This document shows, in pieces, positions 59,815 to 64,000 of a stretch of 64,000 nucleotides of DNA; position 1 is the stretch's first letter, and each line of letters opens with the position of its first letter. The notes below the pieces were generated by a model. That model was not told the DNA's origin. It did no database searches and saw only the letters and a program-made list of their open reading frames with translations. Location of the stretch: NCBI RefSeq assembly GCF_019266065.1, contig NZ_LPNR01000128.1, forward strand, positions 46,448 to 110,447, written 5' to 3'. The position numbers and the translations under genes were made by a program. Origin of the DNA: Nocardia sp. MH4 (lineage in GTDB: Bacteria > Actinomycetota > Actinomycetes > Mycobacteriales > Mycobacteriaceae).

Positions 59815-60243
59815 TCAGTCCGGCGCTGCGATCGGTTCCCAGCCGATCGGCGCGCAGGCGTAGTGGCGTCCGCTGAGCGCGACGACGTCGCCGACCGAGA
59901 GCGAGCGGCGTCCGCCGCTGTACCAGCGGGTGGTGAGGTGTTCGTCGCCGGGTTCGGGGTGGTCGTTGAGTGCATCGAAGATCCGGCCGAGCACGACGTC
60001 GTCGGGACCGCCGGTGTCGCGGGCGAAGACTCGCTCGAGCAAGGCGGTGTCGGCGAGGCGGGGTGTGAGGTCGAGATCGAACCGGTCGGCGAGGGTGAGT
60101 GCGGTGCCGGGGGTGTAGCCGGTGATGAGCGCGAGTGGGTCGTTGGCGAGATAGACGGTGACGAGGACCGATCGGTGTCGGCGCAGGGCGCGGGCAGCGA
60201 CGACGCCCAGTCGTGTGAGGTAGCGGCGGGCTCGGTGGAACAC
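59815..60243 (-). CDS. YodL-like mobile-element protein, copy 1
   Basis: A 142-residue protein. The pattern VTVYLAND.LALITGYTPG followed by LGRIFDALND and then YSGGRRSLSVGDVVALSGRHYACAPIGW resembles the YodL-like domain of Gram-positive conjugative elements, whose end reads GHSLSVSDVV...YYVDS.GF. That family is abundant on ICEs and plasmids with unknown function. GTG 60243 is fixed by GGAGG five bases upstream. A second copy lies at 60866-61282, with one unrelated gene between. Confidence 0.65.
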   Translation of the reverse strand: MFHRARRYLTRLGVVAARALRRHRSVLVTVYLANDPLALITGYTPGTALTLADRFDLDLTPRLADTALLERVFARDTGGPDDVVLGRIFDALNDHPEPGDEHLTTRWYSGGRRSLSVGDVVALSGRHYACAPIGWEPIAAPD

Positions 60244-60323
60244 GAATACCTCCGGTGAGAGTGGAATGGGTTGGGACACCAACTCGCGGTCCGGTGACGG
60301 TGCGGCCGGGTGGCGGCGCTGGG

Positions 60324-60815
60324 TCAGACGAACCAGGCGCGGAACTGGATTTCGGTGTATCCGGTGGGCGCGGTGTCAGCGACGCTGATGCGTTGGCGCG
60401 CCCAGGATCCGATCAGGCCGTGTTCGTCTTCGAGGTAGCCCTCACCGCCTTCGACGGTGAGCGCGGCCAAGGGATGGGCCTCGTCCTCGGTCGTGGAGTC
60501 GTCGAGGAGGTACACGCGGCGGTCGTGGTTGATCAGGTACGGGCCGCTCGCGCGATCGGGGACCGGCGTCTGAGGGAGCGCGTGGGAGAGCTGACGGAGG
60601 TTAGCCGGTGGCTGGGTGCCAGGTTCTGGGTCGGCGGACGCGCCGACCCAGACGATGCGCGTCGGTGTCGTGAGGATTCGTGCGACGTCGGAGACGAACC
60701 AGTCGTCTTGTCGGGTGGCGTGCTCGGCGAGTTTGTAGAAGATCTCTGGATCGAGGTGGCCGATGACTGTGTCGGAGTCCTCGGCGAGGAAGACAGGTTT
60801 GAAGGGTTGGCCCAT
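60324..60815 (-). CDS. Hypothetical protein between the YodL-like copies
   Basis: A 163-residue acidic protein: MGQPFKPVFLAEDSDTVIGHLDPEIFYKLAEHATRQDDWF..., then strands with RIVWVGASAD, RVYLLDDSTTEDEAHPLAALTVEGGEGYLEDEHGLIGSW and a terminal IQFRAWFV. Length and acidity are reminiscent of antirestriction proteins, but I see no clear family match. It is 50 bases from copy 2 upstream and 80 from copy 1 downstream, in one direction. Confidence 0.6.
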   Translation of the reverse strand: MGQPFKPVFLAEDSDTVIGHLDPEIFYKLAEHATRQDDWFVSDVARILTTPTRIVWVGASADPEPGTQPPANLRQLSHALPQTPVPDRASGPYLINHDRRVYLLDDSTTEDEAHPLAALTVEGGEGYLEDEHGLIGSWARQRISVADTAPTGYTEIQFRAWFV

Positions 60816-60865
60816 CGCGGTTCACCTTTCGGATCGGGTGTAGGTGCAGTGGTGAGAGCTGGGGG

Positions 60866-61282
60866 TCAGCCGGGTGGCGGGACGTGCAGCCACCCGAGCG
60901 CGGTACAGGCGTAGTGACGTGAGCCCAGCGCGATGACGTCTCCGACCATCAGGCGTCGGCGCGCGGGGCTGTAGCCACGGCGAGTGCTGTGGTCGTAGGT
61001 GTCGGGGCGTCCATCGCGGACAGCGTTGGCGTGCTCGGTCACCGCCCGGTCGTCGAAGCTGGCGAACATGTCGTGGAGGATCTCGACGTCGGTGTTGCGC
61101 GCTGAGACGTTGACGAGGAAACGGTCGGTGAGGACCAAGGTCATGCCGGGCGGGTACCCGCGGAGCATGGTGTGCGGTTCGGTGGCCAGATACGCGGTCA
61201 CGCAGAGCTGCCGCAGCGCGGTACCGCTGGGTTGTGGTCGGAATCGGCGGCGGGCGCGGGGGTGATGGGCACGGCCGAACAC
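60866..61282 (-). CDS. YodL-like mobile-element protein, copy 2
   Basis: A 138-residue protein parallel to copy 1: VTAYLATEPHTMLRGYPPGMTLVLTDRF matches VTVYLANDPLALITGYTPGTALTLADRF, and YSPARRRLMVGDVIALGSRHYACTALGW matches the C-terminal block. GTG 61282 is supported by GGAGG six bases upstream; the genes of both copies thus use the same kind of start. The N-terminal 30 residues are basic (HHPRARRRFRPQ). Function unknown. Confidence 0.65.
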   Translation of the reverse strand: MFGRAHHPRARRRFRPQPSGTALRQLCVTAYLATEPHTMLRGYPPGMTLVLTDRFLVNVSARNTDVEILHDMFASFDDRAVTEHANAVRDGRPDTYDHSTRRGYSPARRRLMVGDVIALGSRHYACTALGWLHVPPPG

Positions 61283-61370
61283 GGGAACCTCCATCGGGTG
61301 AGCGGTTGGGGCACCCAGTCGCGCGGTGCCCCAACCGACTACGGAGAAAACGGGTCGGGCGAGGACGAGA

Positions 61371-62987
61371 TCAGGCGGCGGTGTTGTCCCGCGCCGCCGG
61401 CACGTACAGGCCGAGGTAGACCCGGCACTGAGTGCAGAATCCGTCGTCGTGGACGGGCAGGTACTGGGTGCAGCCCTCGCACCGCCCCGCACGCTGGCCG
61501 GGGGGAAGTGCCCGCGCTTGCCTGCGCGGCGCGGGCCGCACCGGCGCGGACTCGTCTTCGAGGTCGGCGAGGGTGGGCGCGCCGGGCAGATCCGGATGCG
61601 TGGCGAGGAATCCGTCGACGACACGGATCAACCACTCGGGTGCCCGTCGACGTACCTCGGCGAGGAGCGCGCACGCCGCGTCGCGGTAGTGCTCGGCGAA
61701 GTAGGTGCAGTACGCGGTGGCGAGTTCGGACAGTTCGAACCCGGACTCGAGTTCGGGCAGACCGGTGCGGTTGTCGCTGCGGCAGTAGTCACACAGCCCG
61801 TCATCAGAGCGCAGCACTCCGTCACGGGTGTGGATGGGGCGTTGGTCGGTGGCGGCGCGTTCGACAAAGCACGACACGCACCGCCATCCCGCGACGGGGT
61901 TCATGGCGGTGCGGAAGTCATCGAGCCCGTTGCCTTGGAACATATAGGAGTCACGACGATCCGAGCGAGAGCCCAGTCCGGTGCGCCGCTCTGCCCACAG
62001 CAAGGAGTGTTCGTGCGATTTCACGGGGGCACCGGCCTCGGCGCGGTCGAGGTCGTGTTGGTCGGCGACGAACGCACAGTACTGGTGATCCCAGATCGCT
62101 TCGGAGACCTCGGTGGGCAGCGGTGCACGCTCGCCAGGGCGGCGCGGTGTCCAGCCCGGCTGGGTTCCGGTGAATCGGACACCGCGCGCGATCAGTTCGG
62201 CCATGCGTTGGCGCAACCTGGCTTGGGTGTCGACTTCGGTGTCGACGAACAACGACTCGGCGACGTAGTCGGCGACTTCGAACGGCTCCGCCTCGGCGGG
62301 CCGTCGTTTGCCCCGCGCGCCGACACGGGCACGGATCTGCTCGGGCCGCAACCTGGAGGCATCGACGGCCCGGGAAGCGGGCAACGTCAGTCGGGGCAAC
62401 GGGTTGCGCCACAGGCGGATCGATTGGCGTGGCATTTCGGCGGCGAGGAGTTGGACGTGGAGCTTGGCGAACTCGTCGGCCGCGGTGGTCTCGGGATCAG
62501 GGTTGGCTTTGGCCCGGGCTTCCAGGATTTGGGCGAGGTCGTGGTCGGCGTGGGAGTGCAGGACCGGGTCGGTGTCGGGGACCAACCGCACCAACCGTGC
62601 CCGCTCGAGGTCGTCACCGGCAGCCCACCGCGCGCGCAAGCGCCGCAACGCTGCCTCACGCGGGTAGAGGGTGAAGACTTCGACCATGTAGTCGAGCACG
62701 TCCCAGTCGGCGTCGGTCGCCAGGTCAAGCGCGCCGCGGAACGCACGCTTGGCGGCGCGACGGTCACGCTCGAAGGTGAGCCCGATCGCGGAGATCGCAT
62801 CGAGGAACGCCGCGGTGCCCGGCTCCGGCACCGGCTCGACAGCGGGATCGGGAGTGACGGTGGCGAACTCGGCCGGTGTGACGAGTGTCGGACCGATGAA
62901 GGTGCTCGGGTCGAACTCGGGCTCGACGACTTGAGTGGCAACGGCACCTGTGGGCACAGGGGTGTGAGGGGCTACGAGGGTGGACAC
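61371..62987 (-). CDS. Zinc-finger protein sharing a domain with the relaxase C-terminus
   Basis: A 538-residue protein. The N-terminal part has AFLDAISAIGLTFERDRRAAKRAFRGALD and helical repeats; the centre has WRCVSCFVERAA..RSDDGLCDYCRSDNRTGLPE; the end has CEGCTQYLPVHDDGFCTQC. The central finger equals CVDCSTERP..HSDDGLCLDCRDNERPGIPD in the relaxase, and flanking helical text also runs parallel. It looks like a free-standing version of that relaxase module, perhaps a relaxosome or single-strand partner. GTG 62987 is chosen because AGGAG lies seven bases upstream; the longer frame is Arg/Pro-rich and overlaps the big palindrome. Confidence 0.7.
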   Translation of the reverse strand: MSTLVAPHTPVPTGAVATQVVEPEFDPSTFIGPTLVTPAEFATVTPDPAVEPVPEPGTAAFLDAISAIGLTFERDRRAAKRAFRGALDLATDADWDVLDYMVEVFTLYPREAALRRLRARWAAGDDLERARLVRLVPDTDPVLHSHADHDLAQILEARAKANPDPETTAADEFAKLHVQLLAAEMPRQSIRLWRNPLPRLTLPASRAVDASRLRPEQIRARVGARGKRRPAEAEPFEVADYVAESLFVDTEVDTQARLRQRMAELIARGVRFTGTQPGWTPRRPGERAPLPTEVSEAIWDHQYCAFVADQHDLDRAEAGAPVKSHEHSLLWAERRTGLGSRSDRRDSYMFQGNGLDDFRTAMNPVAGWRCVSCFVERAATDQRPIHTRDGVLRSDDGLCDYCRSDNRTGLPELESGFELSELATAYCTYFAEHYRDAACALLAEVRRRAPEWLIRVVDGFLATHPDLPGAPTLADLEDESAPVRPAPRRQARALPPGQRAGRCEGCTQYLPVHDDGFCTQCRVYLGLYVPAARDNTAA

Positions 62988-63074
62988 AGCAGATCTCCTG
63001 ACTAGGACGAGAGATTCGACGGCACCCGGGCGCGCTGGAACTGCCACGCTTTTCGCACAAAAGAGGGTGCCGGG

Positions 63075-63288
63075 CTGGGGTGGGCCCAGCCGAGGGCTAC
63101 CGACCAGGACCGTGGGCGACACGACGGCGGGAACGCGCCTGGGCGTGCGGAAACGAATTCCCCGCGCTGACAGCAAGACCAGTGGGTGGGGCTGGTGGTG
63201 GCGCGGGGAATTCGTTTGTGCCGGGCGCGGGCCCGATGGCGTGGCGCACGCGGTCCTGGTAGCCCTCGATCGGCTGGGCCCACCCCAG
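63075..63288. repeat. Imperfect palindrome of about 214 bp between ssb and the zinc-finger gene
   Basis: The outer arms CTGGGGTGGGCCCAGCCGA (63075-63093) and its exact complement at 63270-63288 are continued by GGGCTACC..CCAGGACCG against CGGTCCTGG.AGCCC with small offsets. The inner arms AACGAATTCCCCGCGC (63152-63167) and GCGCGGGGAATTCGTT (63201-63216) are exact, and ACCAG/CTGGT lies in the loop. All share a centre near 63182. Single-stranded, it would fold into one long hairpin. It could be a replication or transfer origin, or a strand-conversion site. Confidence 0.8.
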
Positions 63289-63373
63289 ACCGTCACCCGG
63301 ACACACCACCTCCCGACAACCTCACGACCGTCGGCCGCCGACCTATCCGGATGCGGTCAGGAGACCGGCGCGC

Positions 63374-63934
63374 TCAGAACGGTGGTTCGCCGAAACCTGC
63401 ACCGGCACCAGCGAGTACAGGCGTTTCCCACGACTCACGCCGATCATCACGATCGGTGGCGTCACCGGCCCATGGAGCCGCGGGCCCGCTCGCCGTGGGG
63501 GTCTCGCTGCTCGTATGGGTGGTGGGTACCGTGGCGTCGCGCTGGCCGAACCCACCGCCGCTAGTCCGGCCGGTGGTGCGGGTAACTTGGGCGCGGGCGA
63601 AACGCAAGCTGGGCCCGAGCTCGTCGACCTCGATCTCGTAGATGGTGCGCTTGTCGCCCTCGCGGGTTTCGTAGCTGCGCTGCTTGAGCCGTCCCATCAC
63701 CAGAACTCGCGCGCCCCTGGACAACGACTCCGCGGCATTCTCGGCGGCCTCGCGCCAGATGTTGCAACGCAGGAACAACGGGTCACCGTCACGCCATTGG
63801 CCGGTGTTGCGGTCGAAGACCCGTGGCGTGGAAGCGACGGTGAAGTGGGCCACCGCCACACCCGCAGGTGTGAAAGTGAGCTCTATCTCGGAGGCCAAGT
63901 TGCCTACCAAGGGCAGTGTCGGCTCGCTGGGCAT
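63374..63934 (-). CDS. ssb: Single-stranded DNA-binding protein
   Basis: A 186-residue SSB. The OB-fold (about 5-110) has LPLVGNLASEIELTFTPAGVAVAHFTVAST, FLRCNIWREAAENAAESLSRGARVLVMGRLKQRSYETREGDKRTIYEIEVDELGPSL. A Gly/Thr-rich linker follows and the end is GEPPF, a variant of the acidic DD(I/V)PF tip. ATG 63934 has AAAGG upstream. Plasmid SSBs protect the transferred strand and complement conjugation. It follows the large palindrome on the other side and shares direction with the relaxase block. Confidence 0.93.
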   Translation of the reverse strand: MPSEPTLPLVGNLASEIELTFTPAGVAVAHFTVASTPRVFDRNTGQWRDGDPLFLRCNIWREAAENAAESLSRGARVLVMGRLKQRSYETREGDKRTIYEIEVDELGPSLRFARAQVTRTTGRTSGGGFGQRDATVPTTHTSSETPTASGPAAPWAGDATDRDDRRESWETPVLAGAGAGFGEPPF

Positions 63935-64000
63935 AGTCGGACCTTTCTGATCGTGAGGACACATCGAGGACGTCAGGCAGTTGGCCAGGCGTCGGAGCCC

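Noticed and set aside
61326..63005. Long plus-strand frame of about 559 codons opposite the zinc-finger gene
   Set aside because: It mirrors the minus-strand gene, has Gly/Val/Arg-rich antisense composition and no ribosome site; the minus strand has recognisable cysteine fingers.
1..64000. CRISPR array, tRNA or rRNA genes, IS elements with terminal repeats
   Set aside because: I saw no regular spaced repeats, no cloverleaf-like segment and no DDE transposase; the only tandem repeat found is the 3 x 15-base unit at 28881-28925.

Overview
The window is high-GC actinobacterial DNA that looks like part of a mobile element (conjugative plasmid or integrative element) of a mycolic-acid actinobacterium, most likely Nocardia or a close relative such as Rhodococcus or Gordonia. 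The reasons are the tightly overlapping genes (ATGA/GTGA junctions), the frequent GTG/TTG starts, and a gene content of XRE-TPR regulators, EspR-like regulator, MAB_1171c-type membrane protein, DUF574 methyltransferase, DUF4254, DUF4913, DUF5753, EspC-like protein and cutinase. The mobility genes are a MobF relaxase-helicase (50453-56371), a VirD4-type coupling ATPase (4196-6091), a plasmid-type SSB (63374-63934) and a tyrosine recombinase (58330-59430). No VirB4 homologue or other mating-channel gene is in the window.

Layout. 1-8704 (+) is one overlapping transfer-type operon: five diverged paralogues of an unrecognised family plus a more distant relative, grouped around the coupling protein and a tandem-DUF4913 protein. 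9175-12518 (+) encodes an acyl-CoA oxidase/dehydrogenase and a Baeyer-Villiger monooxygenase. 13372-16990 (-) is a four-gene module: EspR-like regulator, ImmA/IrrE peptidase, MAB_1171c-type membrane protein and a CYP102-like P450. 17860-25072 is a divergent locus: an XRE-TPR regulator and a NUDIX hydrolase on the minus strand face a six-enzyme operon on the plus strand (PIG-L deacetylase, nucleotide-sugar dehydrogenase, UXS-like decarboxylase, MoaD/ThiS sulfur carrier, FGE-fold protein without the copper cysteines, GalE-like epimerase), preceded by a 14-codon leader. This is the best candidate for an undescribed pathway. 25200-29000 is a junction zone with a WD40 remnant, an nrdF fragment and unknown genes.

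29160-39220 (-) is a long gene train: DUF574 methyltransferase, a membrane protein, two type VII secretion-like helical proteins, a secreted cutinase-family protein, DUF4254 and DUF5753 proteins, three paralogous unknowns and a cold-shock protein. 39431-45114 (+) carries two XRE-TPR regulator cassettes coupled to small enzymes (creatininase family; TrmO-like, NUDIX, P-loop kinase). 45591-50173 has a multi-pass membrane protein, a DUF4145 protein, an Apea-HEPN-like protein and a tiny zinc ribbon, which together resemble a defence island.

50453-63934 (-) is a second mobility block: relaxase, a recombinase trio (intact tyrosine recombinase, XRE protein, zinc-ribbon divergent recombinase), two YodL-like proteins, an unknown, a zinc-finger protein that shares a domain with the relaxase C-terminus, and SSB. 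Two striking DNA structures lie here: a 37-bp nested dyad just upstream of the recombinase (59444-59480) and an imperfect palindrome of about 214 bp between ssb and the zinc-finger gene (63075-63288).
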